A stretch of DNA of 64,000 nt, taken from Bog-473 sp963809825 (lineage in GTDB: Bacteria; Actinomycetota; Acidimicrobiia; Acidimicrobiales; RAAP-2). Shown piece by piece: positions 49,621-64,000 of this stretch (within the stretch, counting starts at the first letter, position 1; each line of letters starts with the position of its first letter). Location: assembly GCA_963809825.1 (NCBI GenBank), contig CAWELJ010000001.1:35641-99640 (forward strand). Direction: 5' to 3'. The position numbers and the translations under genes are program-made. A model generated the notes under the pieces. It had not been told where the DNA came from and ran no database searches. It saw only the letters and a program-made list of their open reading frames with translations.

Positions 49621-50098
49621 GCGTTTACGGGATGCCGACTACGAGGACCTGTTGACGTTGCGCACCGGGCTGCGGCGCCTCCTCCGCTGGAGCGAGCAGC
49701 AGGCCGAGGCGGCAGGACTGACGCCGGCGCAGCACCAGCTGTTGCTCGCCATCCGAGGGCACAGCGACCACCGCGGCCCCACCATGGGAGAGGTTGCCGA
49801 CTACCTGCTCCTGCGCCACCACAGCGCCGTCGGCCTGGTCGACCGGGCCGACGCGGCGGGGCTGGTGAAGCGGGTGCGCGACCCGGAGGACCACCGGATC
49901 GTCCGCCTGCAGCTCACGGTCGCCGGCACGAAGCGGCTCGAGGCGCTGTCGGCACAGCATCTCGAGGAGCTGGAGCGGCTCGCTCTGAGGCTCCCCGAGC
50001 GCGTGGCGGGGCCTCATGCCGCGCCAGCCCCTGCACGGCCTCGACGGCCGCGTGTGAGGCGGTGGCGCTACGTGGCTCTCCCGCGCATCGTGCGGTAG
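49619..50098 (+). CDS. MarR-family transcriptional regulator
   Basis: A winged-helix regulator of 159 residues as read. It begins RLRDADYEDLLTLRTGLRRLLRW. The recognition helix region LTPAQHQLLLAIRGHS...TMGEVADYLLLRHHSAVGLVDRADAAGLVKRVRDPEDHRIVRLQLT is clear. Tandem palindromes overlap its start, so it is probably autoregulated. The last 30 residues are odd (Pro/Arg-rich) and overlap the convergent pgi gene by 31 bp. From about 49989 the G/C third-position signal moves to another frame that ends at a TGA at 50055-50057, so a one-base indel near there is possible. Confidence 0.85.
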   Translation: MRLRDADYEDLLTLRTGLRRLLRWSEQQAEAAGLTPAQHQLLLAIRGHSDHRGPTMGEVADYLLLRHHSAVGLVDRADAAGLVKRVRDPEDHRIVRLQLTVAGTKRLEALSAQHLEELERLALRLPERVAGPHAAPAPARPRRPRVRRWRYVALPRIVR

Positions 50099-51708
50099 CG
50101 GCGCACCAAGCCCGCCGTCGACGAATCCTGAGCAGAGAGGTCGGGGGCCGACGGCGCGGTCAGGAGCGGCGCCAGCTCCTTCGCCATCACCTTGCCGAGC
50201 TCGACCCCCCACTGGTCGAAGGAATCGATGCCCCACACCGTGCCCTCCACGAACACGGTGTGCTCGTAGAGGGCCACGAGCTGCCCCAGCACCGACGGCG
50301 TCAGCTTCGGGGCCAGGATGGTGGAACTGGGCCGGTTGCCCGGCATGACCTTGTGCGGCACCAGCCCGGAGGGCGTGCCCTCGGCCGCGATCTCCTCCGC
50401 CGTCTTGCCGAAGGCGAGCGCCTTGGTCTGCGCCAGGCAGTTCGCCACGAGGAGGTCGTGCTGCTCCCCCGTCTCGTGGGTGCTCTCGGCGAACGCGATG
50501 AAGTCGGCGGGGACCAGCTTCGTGCCCTGGTGCAGCAGCTGGTAGAACGCGTGCTGCCCGTTGGTGCCCGGCTCGCCCCAGAAGATCTCCCCCGTCTGCC
50601 CCACCACGGCGGTGCCGTCGAGCCGCACCGACTTGCCGTTCGACTCCATCGTCAACTGCTGCAGGTAGGCCGGGAACCGGGCCAGCCGATGGCTGTAGGG
50701 CAGCACGGCATGGGTCTGGGCGCCGAAGAAGTTGTCGTACCAGACGTTGAGCATGCCCTGGATGACCGGGAGGTTCTCGGCCAGCGGCGCCGTCCGGAAG
50801 TGCTCGTCCACCGAGTAGAAACCGAAGAGCATCTCGCCGAAGGCCTGGCGGCCGATTGCGACCATGAGTGAGAACCCGATGGCCGAGTCGTAGGAGTAGC
50901 GGCCACCGACCCAGTCCCAGAACTCGAGCATGTTGGCCGGGTCGATCCCGAACTCGGCCACGGCCGCGGCGTTGGTGGAGACGGCGACGAAGTGCTTGGC
51001 CACCGCGTCGTCCCCCGCCGCTGATCCCAGCCCCCGCAGCAGCCAGTCCCGGGCCGCGGCGGCGTTGGTCAGCGTCTCCAGCGTCGTGAAGGTCTTCGAG
51101 CTCACCACGAACAGCGTCGAGGCCGGATTCAGGTCGTGCGTGGCGGCGTAGAGGTCGACCGGGTCGACGTTGGAGACGAAGCGGCTCACCAGCCCCGGCT
51201 GCGCGTAGTCGGCCAGCGCGAGGGTCGCCATGGCCGGCCCGAGGTCCGACCCACCGATGCCGATGTTGACCACGGCGTCGATGCGCCGGCCGGTGGCGCC
51301 GGTCCACGATCCGTTACGGATGCGCTCCGAGAGCTCCCCCATCTTCGCCAGCACCGCGTGCACGTCCCCGGCGACGTCCTGCCCGTCGACGACGAGCTCG
51401 CTGCCGGGCGGCAGGCGCAGGGCCGTGTGCAGGACGGCTCGGTCCTCCGTCGCGTTGATGGGTGCGCCGGAGAACATCGCATCACGATGCTCCTCGACCC
51501 CCGCGGCGCGGGCGACGTCCATGAGGAGACGGAGCGTCTCGTCGGTGACACGGTGCTTCGAGTAGTCGAGGACGAGGTCGGCCCCCTGTGCCGTGAACCG
51601 GGCCGCCCGTTCGGGGTCGTCGGCGAAGAGCTCGCGCAGGTGGCGCCCCGCCATACGCTCGTAGTGCGCCCCGAGGGCCTGCCATTCCGGTGTCCGCGTC
51701 GCGTCCAT
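50068..51708 (-). CDS. pgi: Glucose-6-phosphate isomerase
   Basis: A 546-residue enzyme that interconverts glucose-6-phosphate and fructose-6-phosphate. VNIGIGGSDLGPAMATLAL holds the phosphate-binding site. FVVSSKTFTTLETLTNA and the glutamate region GGRYSYDSAIGFSLMVAIG (preceded by FWDW) follow. GTNGQHAFYQLLHQGT has the catalytic His region. The ATG at 51708 is supported by TAGATT 7 nt upstream. It links the pentose phosphate genes functionally, though it is a separate unit. Confidence 0.97.
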   Translation of the reverse strand: MDATRTPEWQALGAHYERMAGRHLRELFADDPERAARFTAQGADLVLDYSKHRVTDETLRLLMDVARAAGVEEHRDAMFSGAPINATEDRAVLHTALRLPPGSELVVDGQDVAGDVHAVLAKMGELSERIRNGSWTGATGRRIDAVVNIGIGGSDLGPAMATLALADYAQPGLVSRFVSNVDPVDLYAATHDLNPASTLFVVSSKTFTTLETLTNAAAARDWLLRGLGSAAGDDAVAKHFVAVSTNAAAVAEFGIDPANMLEFWDWVGGRYSYDSAIGFSLMVAIGRQAFGEMLFGFYSVDEHFRTAPLAENLPVIQGMLNVWYDNFFGAQTHAVLPYSHRLARFPAYLQQLTMESNGKSVRLDGTAVVGQTGEIFWGEPGTNGQHAFYQLLHQGTKLVPADFIAFAESTHETGEQHDLLVANCLAQTKALAFGKTAEEIAAEGTPSGLVPHKVMPGNRPSSTILAPKLTPSVLGQLVALYEHTVFVEGTVWGIDSFDQWGVELGKVMAKELAPLLTAPSAPDLSAQDSSTAGLVRRYRTMRGRAT

Positions 51709-51715
51709 GCCCGGC

Positions 51716-51721
51716 AATCTA
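51716..51721 (-). promoter_or_regulatory. Putative -10 box of pgi
   Basis: TAGATT ends 7 nt before the pgi ATG with no Shine-Dalgarno. The arrangement is identical to that before fbiC. Confidence 0.5.
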
Positions 51722-51754
51722 CGGGTCGGCGCCGCCACACGCCGCCGGTGTGGC

Positions 51755-57846
<6,092 letters not shown>

Positions 57847-57935
57847 CGGCGTCCTTCCGATATGGGAGAAGTGAAGCGGGTACCGGGACGACGTTGGCCC
57901 GAAGGTGGAGGAAACAGGATACACGACGGCCCTCG

Positions 57936-57941
57936 TAGGCT
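57936..57941 (+). promoter_or_regulatory. Putative -10 box of thiO
   Basis: TAGGCT ends 7 nt before the GTG of thiO. There is no Shine-Dalgarno. It lies in the 102-bp divergent gap with gltB. Confidence 0.42.
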
Positions 57942-57948
57942 GGGCACC

Positions 57949-59070
57949 GTGCCGTCGCGCGTGCACATCGTCGGGGGTGGGGTCATCGGGCTGGCCTGCG
58001 CGTGGGAATCGTCACGCAACGGTCATGAAGTGACGGTGGTCGCGCCGGCGCCGGGACGTGACGGCGCATCCTGGGTGGCGGCCGGCATGCTCGCCCCTGT
58101 CACCGAGGCGCAGTTCGGCGAGTCCGCCCTCACCGCGCTCTTGCTCGAGGGCGCGCGCCAGTGGCCGGGCTTCGCCGCCGCGCTCGAGGATGCCGCCGGG
58201 GAGCCCATCGGCTACGACACCGCCGGCACGGTGACGGTCGCGCTCGATGCATCCGACCGCGCCAGCCTCGACGACCTGCTCGCGTACCAGCACTCGCTCG
58301 GTCTCGTCGCTCGGCGCCGCAGCGCCAGCGAGTGCCGCGCCCTCGTCCCGGCGCTCAGTCCCACGCTGCGGGGCGGGATCGAGGTGCCGGGCGACCATCA
58401 GGTCGACAACCGGGCCCTGCTCGCCGCACTGGTCGCAGCCTGCCGGCAGGCGGGCGTGACATTCGTCGAGGGCACGGTGCGCGCCGTCGAGGCCGGGCCC
58501 GAGCTCGTCCTGGCGGACGGTCGCCGCCTCCGCCCGGACCACGCCGTGCTGGCGGCCGGGACCGGCCTGCCCGCCATCACCGGGCTCGAGGGGGCCGGGC
58601 TCCCCGAGGTGCGCCCCGTCAAGGGTCATATCCTCCGCCTCCGCCCTCCGCCGGGCCGGCGCGCCGGCGCCGCCCCCCTGCTCGAGCGGACCGTGCGCGG
58701 CTTGGTGCGCGGGCACTCCGTCTATGTCGTGCCGCGTCGGGACGGATCCGTCGTCGTGGGCGCCACGGTCGAGGAGCGGGGCGACGGCACGACGGTGCTG
58801 GCCGGCGCCGTCCACGAACTGCTCTGTGACGCCCGGGCCGTCGTCCCCGGACTCGACGAGCTCGAGCTGGTGGAGGCCGCCGCGGGGTTGCGGCCGGCCA
58901 CGCCCGACAACACCCCGCGCATCGGCTGGACCGGCGCGGACGGGGTCATCGTGGCCGCCGGCCACTTCCGCAACGGGATCCTCCTCGCTCCCCTCACCGC
59001 CACCGCGGTCACCGACCTGCTCGACTGCCGCCCGGTGACGCCCCTCGTCGAGGCTCTGGCGCCCGCGTGA
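57949..59070 (+). CDS. thiO: Glycine oxidase ThiO
   Basis: A 373-residue FAD-dependent amine oxidase. The dinucleotide-binding motif VHIVGGGVIGLACAWESSRNG starts at residue 5, then WVAAGMLAPVTEAQFGE. The C-terminal signature AAAGLRPATPDNTPRIGWTG is followed by AAGHFRNGILLAPLTA, typical of ThiO. It makes the imine of glycine for thiamine thiazole synthesis. It overlaps thiS by 4 bp (GTGA), which supports the thiamine role. The longer open frame upstream crosses gltB on the other strand. Confidence 0.92.
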   Translation: MPSRVHIVGGGVIGLACAWESSRNGHEVTVVAPAPGRDGASWVAAGMLAPVTEAQFGESALTALLLEGARQWPGFAAALEDAAGEPIGYDTAGTVTVALDASDRASLDDLLAYQHSLGLVARRRSASECRALVPALSPTLRGGIEVPGDHQVDNRALLAALVAACRQAGVTFVEGTVRAVEAGPELVLADGRRLRPDHAVLAAGTGLPAITGLEGAGLPEVRPVKGHILRLRPPPGRRAGAAPLLERTVRGLVRGHSVYVVPRRDGSVVVGATVEERGDGTTVLAGAVHELLCDARAVVPGLDELELVEAAAGLRPATPDNTPRIGWTGADGVIVAAGHFRNGILLAPLTATAVTDLLDCRPVTPLVEALAPA

Positions 59071-59282
59071 CGACGGTCACCCTCAGCGTGAACGGCGTGC
59101 CCCTCCAGGTGCCACTCGGGGCCACGATCGCCGACGTCGTGGCGACCCTGACGGACCAAGAGGATCCGCGCGGCGTGGCCGTCGCCGTCGACCGCTGTGT
59201 CGTCCCGCGCTCGGAGTGGACCAGGACGGCCGTCCGGGCCGGGTCCCTGGTCGAGGTGGTGGGCGCCGCCGCCGGCGGCTGA
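59067..59282 (+). CDS. thiS: Sulfur carrier protein ThiS
   Basis: A 71-residue ubiquitin-fold sulfur carrier. It begins VTLSVNGVPLQVPLGATIADVV, has VAVAVDRCVVPRSEW in the middle, and ends with the required Gly-Gly (AAAGG), whose C-terminus is adenylated and thiocarboxylated. It overlaps thiO. thiG, which would be expected next, is not in the window; the following gene is a patatin. Confidence 0.94.
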   Translation: MTTVTLSVNGVPLQVPLGATIADVVATLTDQEDPRGVAVAVDRCVVPRSEWTRTAVRAGSLVEVVGAAAGG

Positions 59283-59321
59283 CCGTTGTGAGGCGCCGGC
59301 GGGTGGTGCCAGAATCTCCCG

Positions 59322-60785
59322 GTGCCCGCTCCTCCCCGTCCCGGTCCCACCGCGTTCGTGCTCGCCGGCGGCGGGACGAAGGGATCGTTCGAGGTCGGCG
59401 TGCTGCAGTACCTCGTCGGGGTGGAGGGGATCGCACCCGACATCGTCACCGCCACATCCGCCGGGGCCATCGCGGCCACCGTGCTGGCCCAGGCGCGCAC
59501 CCTCGACGAGTTCGCACAACGGGTCGACGAGATCGAGGGCGACGTGCTGGCCTGGACCCAGACCGAGCACGTCTTCGGGCGCCAGGCCTGGCTGGGCGCC
59601 CTGGACGGGACCGCGCTCGGCCTCGAGATCCACCGCGAGATCACCGAGGGCACCCGGCCGCCCTTCCCGCTCGGCCCCGCCGGCGTCCTGGCCGGCAACG
59701 AGGCGGTCCCCCCGGCCGACGGCGCCGCTCGCCACGACCGCCGCCGGGCCCGGCGCGCCCGACGGCGGCGCCAGCGCCACCTCCTGCGGCTCGTCGCCGG
59801 TGCAGGCTTCCGGCTGCCCCGGGTGCGGCGCCAGCTGCGCACGAGCGGCAGCTCCGTCCTGAACCTCGAGCCGCTGGCCGACGCCCTGCGCCACGGCACG
59901 GGCGCCGGTGTGCGACCGGTCGACCCGGCACTGGTCCGCCGCCCGGGCCTGCAGCTCCGCCTGGCCGTGACCGCTCTGCGTGCCGGCGTCCTGCGCTTCG
60001 TGACCGAGGACGGGACCATCGTCGAGTCGGACGCCCGCACACCCGCGCCGGGAACCGCCGCCGGACCCGTCGACCTGATCGACGGGGCGATCGCCTCGGC
60101 CAGCGTGCCCATGGTCTTCCCGCCCCGCCCGATGGCGGACGACGACTACGTCGACGGCGGCGTGATCGACATCATCCCCGTCGGAGCCGCGGCGGCGCTC
60201 GGGGCGACTCGGATCTTCGCCGCCGTCGCCGTGCCCCTGACACTCGCCCGCGACGACCGCGACTACGCGGCGGCGCCGGCCGGCTACATCGGGCTGCGCT
60301 CCATGGGCATGATCGGCGTGGCCGAACGGCAACTGTCCAACCTCGCCGTGCGCCTGCCCGAGGGCACGGCGCTGACGACGATCGACCCGGTGGTCGACGT
60401 GGTGGGCCTCTTCGAGGTGGAGCCCGGGCTGCTGCGCATCAACCGCGACTACGGGTGGCTCCGGGCCGCCGACGTGCTGGCCGAGGGCGACGCCGGCATC
60501 CTGGCCGACGTCGCCGAAGGCACCCACGCCATCGCCGAGGCCCGTCGCGAGGCCTGGCGCCTCGAGGAGTCGCTCTGGCCCGCCGACGCGAGGGAGGGGG
60601 ACGGCGCCGGGACGCTGGCGCTGGTGCGGGAGCAGAAGCAGAAGGTGCGCGCGCTGGTCGACCGGCGCAAGCAGCTCGGCTTCCCGGTCCCCGACGGCTG
60701 CGAGTCCTGGTGGAGCGGGTACGAGGTGCACACGGCGCCTCGTCCGGATCTCCTGCCCCCGAGCCCCTCCCCCGAGTCGGCCTGA
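59322..60785 (+). CDS. Patatin-like phospholipase family protein
   Basis: A 487-residue lipid acyl hydrolase. The oxyanion loop is AFVLAGGGTKGSFEVGVLQYL. The nucleophile is Ser46 in TATSAGAIAATV, where the usual GxSxG first Gly is Ala (ATSAG). The catalytic Asp is in DDDYVDGGVIDIIPVG. An insertion around 125-160 is strongly basic (HDRRRARRARRRRQRH) and looks surface-exposed. The GTG at 59322 is the start. Membrane or lipid substrates are likely but unknown. Confidence 0.9.
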   Translation: MPAPPRPGPTAFVLAGGGTKGSFEVGVLQYLVGVEGIAPDIVTATSAGAIAATVLAQARTLDEFAQRVDEIEGDVLAWTQTEHVFGRQAWLGALDGTALGLEIHREITEGTRPPFPLGPAGVLAGNEAVPPADGAARHDRRRARRARRRRQRHLLRLVAGAGFRLPRVRRQLRTSGSSVLNLEPLADALRHGTGAGVRPVDPALVRRPGLQLRLAVTALRAGVLRFVTEDGTIVESDARTPAPGTAAGPVDLIDGAIASASVPMVFPPRPMADDDYVDGGVIDIIPVGAAAALGATRIFAAVAVPLTLARDDRDYAAAPAGYIGLRSMGMIGVAERQLSNLAVRLPEGTALTTIDPVVDVVGLFEVEPGLLRINRDYGWLRAADVLAEGDAGILADVAEGTHAIAEARREAWRLEESLWPADAREGDGAGTLALVREQKQKVRALVDRRKQLGFPVPDGCESWWSGYEVHTAPRPDLLPPSPSPESA

Positions 60786-60812
60786 CCCGGCCCCGGGCAC
60801 CCGCCCCGGAAG

Positions 60813-61800
60813 TCAGACGCTCGGTCCGCCCAGCCAGCCGCGGCGGCGGAACAAGACGACGAGGAAGACGACGGTGGCGAGCTCGAGCGCGATCCCGAGC
60901 ACGAAGAAGCTCCAGGTCGGCGTCAGCCACACCCGGACCAGGTAGGAGAAGTTCTGCCCGAAGAACCCGGTGAGGAAGCTGAGCGGCAAGAAGATGGTGG
61001 CGATGATGGTGAGCTGCTTCATGACGACGTTCAGCCGGTTCGAGACGGTCGAGAGGTGCGTGTCCATGACGCTGCTCAATAGGTCCCGGTAGCTGTCGAC
61101 CATGTCCGCCAGGCGGATGAGGTGGTCGTAGAGGTCCCGGAAGTAGCGGGTCGCCTCGTCGGTCATGCCCGGCACGTCGGCGACGCCGGCGTTGATGCTG
61201 GCCATCATGTCGCGTTGCGGCGCGATGACCTTGCGCATGTCCATCAACGTGCGCTTCATGTCGAAGAGCTGGCCGAGCTGCGCCTCGGTCGGGGTCTTCA
61301 GGATGTCGTCCTCCAGCGCGTCGATCCGGTCGTCGAAATCCGAGAGGTACGGGAAGAAGCCGTCGACCAGCGCGCTCACCGTCAGGTAGACGATGACGAT
61401 CTGCGGGGAGGCCGCCCCGGTGGCGTGGTGGCGCCCCAGGCGGTCGTGCACCTCGGCGATGACTGGGCAGTCGCCCCGGTGCACCGTGACGACGTAGCGA
61501 TCCGTCCAGAAGATGTGGACCTCGGCCCGCCCGGTACTTGTCGGGGTCGGCGCCGCGGGCGACCATGTACATGAAGGTGTCGTAGTCGTCGAGGCGTGGC
61601 CGCTGCGAGAAGCGCTCGGCCGCCTGCACGGCGAGCGGGTGGAACCCGAAGTGGACGCTCAGCAGCTCGCTGACCGTGCCGTCGGCGGCCTCGTCGTCGA
61701 GGTCGAGCCAGAAGAACTCGGTCCCGGCCAGTGCCGAGGTCACGTCCTCCGGCGTCGCCGGCTCGTCGTGGTCCTCGCGGTGCAGGGTCCCCTTCAGCAC
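60813..61800 (-). pseudogene. corA: CorA-like magnesium/divalent cation transporter, frameshifted
   Basis: Two frames together give a CorA-family protein of 328 residues. The first part begins at GTG 61800 and includes TEFFWLDLDDEAADGTVSEL and ERFSQRPRLDDYDTFMYMV. The frame breaks at about 61524-61533 (in a GGGCGGGCC stretch). The second part has EVHIFWTDRYVVTVHRGDCP, the long helices around DMRKVIAPQRDMMASIN, and the two terminal membrane helices with TGFFGQNFSYLV. Deleting one base restores the whole frame. The GMN selectivity motif is GQN here, so ion selectivity may differ from classical CorA. Likely a sequence error rather than a dead gene. Confidence 0.88.
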
Positions 61801-61859
61801 CCCCCCAGTCTCACGTCGGGGCTGCCGTCGCGGTGGGATGGGCGGAACCCCGGCGCGGG

Positions 61860-63023
61860 TCACCCGAAGCGGGCAGGGTCGAACTCGTCGGGGAGCGGCG
61901 GCTCGCCGGCAGGCGGCGCGACCCCCGCCATGGCGTGCGCCAGGACCCGGGCCGAGTACGGCCCCTGCAACAGGCCGTTGGCCCCGTGCCCGGTGGCCAC
62001 CCACGCGTTGGCCCATCCCGGCACCCGGCCCACCAGCGCACGGTCGTCGGCCGAGGTGGGCCGCAGCCCGACCCGCGTCTCCACGTAGGACGCCGCCGCG
62101 AGCCCCGGCGCCACGAGCAGGCACTCACGGAGCAACTCGTGCAGTCCCGCGGCGGTGACGCTCACCGAGAACCCCGCCCCGGCCTCGAAGGTGCCACCGC
62201 AGGCGACCCGGCCGCCGGGCCAGGGGACGAGATAGTGGGTCAGGAGCGGCTGCACGATGGGCCAGGCGCCCGTCTCCGCCTCGACGCCGAGGTGGACGAT
62301 CTGCCCCTTGGTCGGCCCGACCGGGAGGCCGCAGCCGAGCCATTCACCGGCGGCCGCCGTCCAGGCCCCGCCCGCGACCACCAGCGCCCCGCAGTCGACC
62401 GTGCGTCCTCCGTCCACCCGGACCGACCGGACCTGGCGTGCCCCGGACACCCCGTTGACGACGCCGTGCACGGCACCCCGGACGAACGCGACACCCCGGG
62501 CCGCGGCGGCCTGCCGCAGCGCGGCGGCCATGCCTCGACCGTCGACGCGGGCGGCGCCCGGAGTGTGCAGGACGCGGTGCACCGGACCCAGGGGCGGGAA
62601 GAGTGCCGCGGCGGCGGCCGCCGAAATCTCGGACACCTCGCCCGGCGAGCGGCGGAGCACCAGCTCGGCGAAGGGCCCGAACCAGCCATCCTCGTGGGGG
62701 CGCAGGCCGATGGAGAGGATCCCGCAGGTGCCGTAGGCGGCCGGCTCCACGTCCGCTCCGTCCGCCGCGAGCCGCGCCAGGAAGGACGGGTAGTGCGCAC
62801 CGGCATGGCGCAGGAAGGGCCACAGCGCGAAATCTGTCTCCGTGCTCGTGGCGGGCGAGAGGATCCCCGCCCCGGCATCGGTGGCCCGCCCCGGGTGCGC
62901 CGCGTCGACGACGGAGACGCTCACGCCGAGGCACGCCAGCTCGTAGGCGAGCGACAGGCCCACTAGGCCGGCGCCGACGACGGCCACGTCGCAGCGTTCG
63001 GCGTTCACGGCCACCGAGTCCAC
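61860..63023 (-). CDS. FAD-dependent amino-acid/amine oxidase (ThiO/DAO-like)
   Basis: A 387-residue FAD oxidoreductase. CDVAVVGAGLVGLSLAYELACLG at the N-terminus is the FAD motif, then GRATDAGAGILSPATS. The C-terminal signature is ETRVGLRPTSADDRALVGRV, followed by WVATGHGANGLLQGPYSARV. It resembles glycine oxidase or D-amino-acid dehydrogenase type enzymes; with a separate ThiO nearby it probably has another amine or amino acid substrate. Several GTG codons near 63023 could be the start. It diverges from the dehalogenase-like gene. Confidence 0.85.
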   Translation of the reverse strand: MDSVAVNAERCDVAVVGAGLVGLSLAYELACLGVSVSVVDAAHPGRATDAGAGILSPATSTETDFALWPFLRHAGAHYPSFLARLAADGADVEPAAYGTCGILSIGLRPHEDGWFGPFAELVLRRSPGEVSEISAAAAAALFPPLGPVHRVLHTPGAARVDGRGMAAALRQAAAARGVAFVRGAVHGVVNGVSGARQVRSVRVDGGRTVDCGALVVAGGAWTAAAGEWLGCGLPVGPTKGQIVHLGVEAETGAWPIVQPLLTHYLVPWPGGRVACGGTFEAGAGFSVSVTAAGLHELLRECLLVAPGLAAASYVETRVGLRPTSADDRALVGRVPGWANAWVATGHGANGLLQGPYSARVLAHAMAGVAPPAGEPPLPDEFDPARFG

Positions 63024-63058
63024 CAGTCCCCTGCCCGCTGTGCCAGTGCTGCGGCACT

Positions 63059-64000
63059 ATGGGCGCCGTGCACATCGTGCGGACGCCCGACGAGCGGTTC
63101 ACCGACCTGCCGGGGTTCCCCTTCGAGCCGCGGTACGCGACGCTGCCCGACGGCCTGCGCATGCACTTCGTCGACGAGGGTCCACGGGGCGCCGAGACCG
63201 TGCTGCTGCTGCACGGGCAGCCGACCTGGTCCTACCTCTACCGCACCGTCGTGGCGCGGCTCGTCGAGCACGGCCTGCGCGCCGTCGCCCCCGACCTCGT
63301 GGGCTTCGGACGCTCCGACAAGCCCTTGGCCAGGACGGCGCACACCGTGCACTCGCACGCCGACTGGGTGGCACAGTTCACCGACGCCGTCGGCCTCGCC
63401 GACCTGACGCTCGTGGTCCAGGACTGGGGTGGCCCCTTCGGGCTGTCGCTCCTGGCGGCGCGCCCGGGCCTCGTCCGCCGGGTGGTCGCCGCCAACACGG
63501 CGCTGCACACCGCGCAGCGCGACCTGGCGGGGCGGCTGGCCTGGCCGTGTCACGAGGGCGCGGACGGCACCGTCACCGTGGCGCAGATCCTCCTCGACTA
63601 CCAGCGCCTCACCCAGGAGCTGACTCCGTTCCGGCCCAGCCTCTTCGTGCAGGGGGCCACCGAGTCGGAGGTGATGGAGCGCGTCCTGGCGGCGTACGAC
63701 GCACCGTTCCCCGACGAGGCCTACTGCGCCGGCCCGCGCCAGTTGCCGCTGTTGATGGGGCTCACGCCCGGGAGCGCCTGCGCCCGACTGAACCGGCACA
63801 CGCTGGAGGCGCTGCGGGCCTTCGAGGGACCGTTCCTCACCGCGTTCTCCGACGGCGACCCGGGCACCGGCGGCTGGGCCGAGGTACTGCAGGAGCACGC
63901 GCCCGGCGCCGGCGGGCGCGCCCACGTCACGGTGCGGGGCGCGGGTCACTTCGTCCAGGAGGACCGGGGGGCCGAGCTGGCCGACGCAGTGGCGGCGCTG
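63059..64000 (+). CDS. Haloalkane dehalogenase-like alpha/beta hydrolase (3' end outside window)
   Basis: A 314-codon open frame that runs off the right edge with no stop. Family features are LHGQPTWSYLYR (oxyanion loop), the nucleophile Asp122 in VVQDWGGPFGLSL with the halide-binding Trp123 next to it, an acid Asp at about 267 in FSDGDPGTGG, and His297 in GAGHFVQED. The opening VRTPDERFTDLPGFPFEPRY is typical of HLD-I haloalkane dehalogenases, which turn haloalkanes into alcohols. ATG 63059 or the in-frame GTG 63068 is the start. Confidence 0.85.
   Translation, partial: MGAVHIVRTPDERFTDLPGFPFEPRYATLPDGLRMHFVDEGPRGAETVLLLHGQPTWSYLYRTVVARLVEHGLRAVAPDLVGFGRSDKPLARTAHTVHSHADWVAQFTDAVGLADLTLVVQDWGGPFGLSLLAARPGLVRRVVAANTALHTAQRDLAGRLAWPCHEGADGTVTVAQILLDYQRLTQELTPFRPSLFVQGATESEVMERVLAAYDAPFPDEAYCAGPRQLPLLMGLTPGSACARLNRHTLEALRAFEGPFLTAFSDGDPGTGGWAEVLQEHAPGAGGRAHVTVRGAGHFVQEDRGAELADAVAAL

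Overview
The window is one continuous stretch of very GC-rich bacterial chromosome, with G or C at almost every third codon position. It carries about 58 genes and no mobile element, CRISPR array, rRNA or tRNA that I can recognise. Gene content points to an actinobacterium, most likely of the Acidimicrobiia type. It has a complete Pup-proteasome locus (arc/mpa, dop, pup, prcB, prcA, pafA) beside trmI, tatA/tatC and a HelY helicase, a DUF4193 protein, a fused CofG/CofH F420 precursor synthase (FbiC), and GTG/TTG starts with many 4-bp stop-start overlaps. The class assignment is inference; the actinobacterial assignment rests on the Pup locus and FbiC.

Layout. 1-3.2 kb: tandem glycine riboswitch and gcvP. 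3.3-5.1 kb: a paired CrcB/Fluc fluoride channel behind a fluoride riboswitch, then a short-chain dehydrogenase. 5.1-9.2 kb: a HelD-type helicase with an unusual promoter-terminator leader, a RidA protein, a beta-hydroxyacid-dehydrogenase-like enzyme and a small unknown gene. 9.5-15.4 kb: a five-gene MacAB-like export operon (adaptor, ATPase, permease, secreted DUF5666-like protein, second adaptor) in which three exported proteins end in Gly/Phe-rich tails. 15.7-21.6 kb: VOC protein, inorganic pyrophosphatase, NTF2-like protein, HtrA protease, an RGG-rich unknown, GNAT, and DUF4193. 21.7-21.85 kb: a long rod-shaped inverted repeat that may be a structured RNA. 22-35.8 kb: a double-length ThyX-like protein, HelY, Tat, the Pup-proteasome genes, ferredoxin, TrmI and small membrane proteins. 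36-46 kb: transketolase, transaldolase, 6-phosphogluconate dehydrogenase, 6-phosphogluconolactonase (frameshifted), FbiC, a LOG protein and a repeat-containing cell-wall amidase. 46-64 kb: ThpR, acyl-CoA synthetase, an NlpC/P60 hydrolase, MarR, glucose-6-phosphate isomerase, glutamate synthase (gltB frameshifted twice), thiO-thiS, patatin, CorA (frameshifted), an FAD oxidase and a 3'-truncated haloalkane-dehalogenase-like gene.

How it works together. The proteasome block is a protein-turnover module: Pup is deamidated by Dop, ligated to targets by PafA, and targets are unfolded by Arc/Mpa into the PrcAB core. The carbon block covers the non-oxidative pentose phosphate pathway, two oxidative-branch enzymes and Pgi. 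No zwf/opcA is present and the F420 gene fbiC follows pgl directly, so an F420-dependent glucose-6-phosphate dehydrogenase encoded elsewhere is a plausible supplier of phosphogluconolactone. Nitrogen and one-carbon flow appears as gltBD, gcvP and thiO.

Two window-wide patterns stand out. At least a dozen genes lacking a Shine-Dalgarno sequence have a TANNNT hexamer 6-9 nt before the start codon, the signature of leaderless transcripts. Four conserved genes (pgl, gltB twice, corA), and possibly marR, carry single-base frameshifts that restore full-length proteins when one base is changed. That suggests sequence-quality errors rather than genuine decay.
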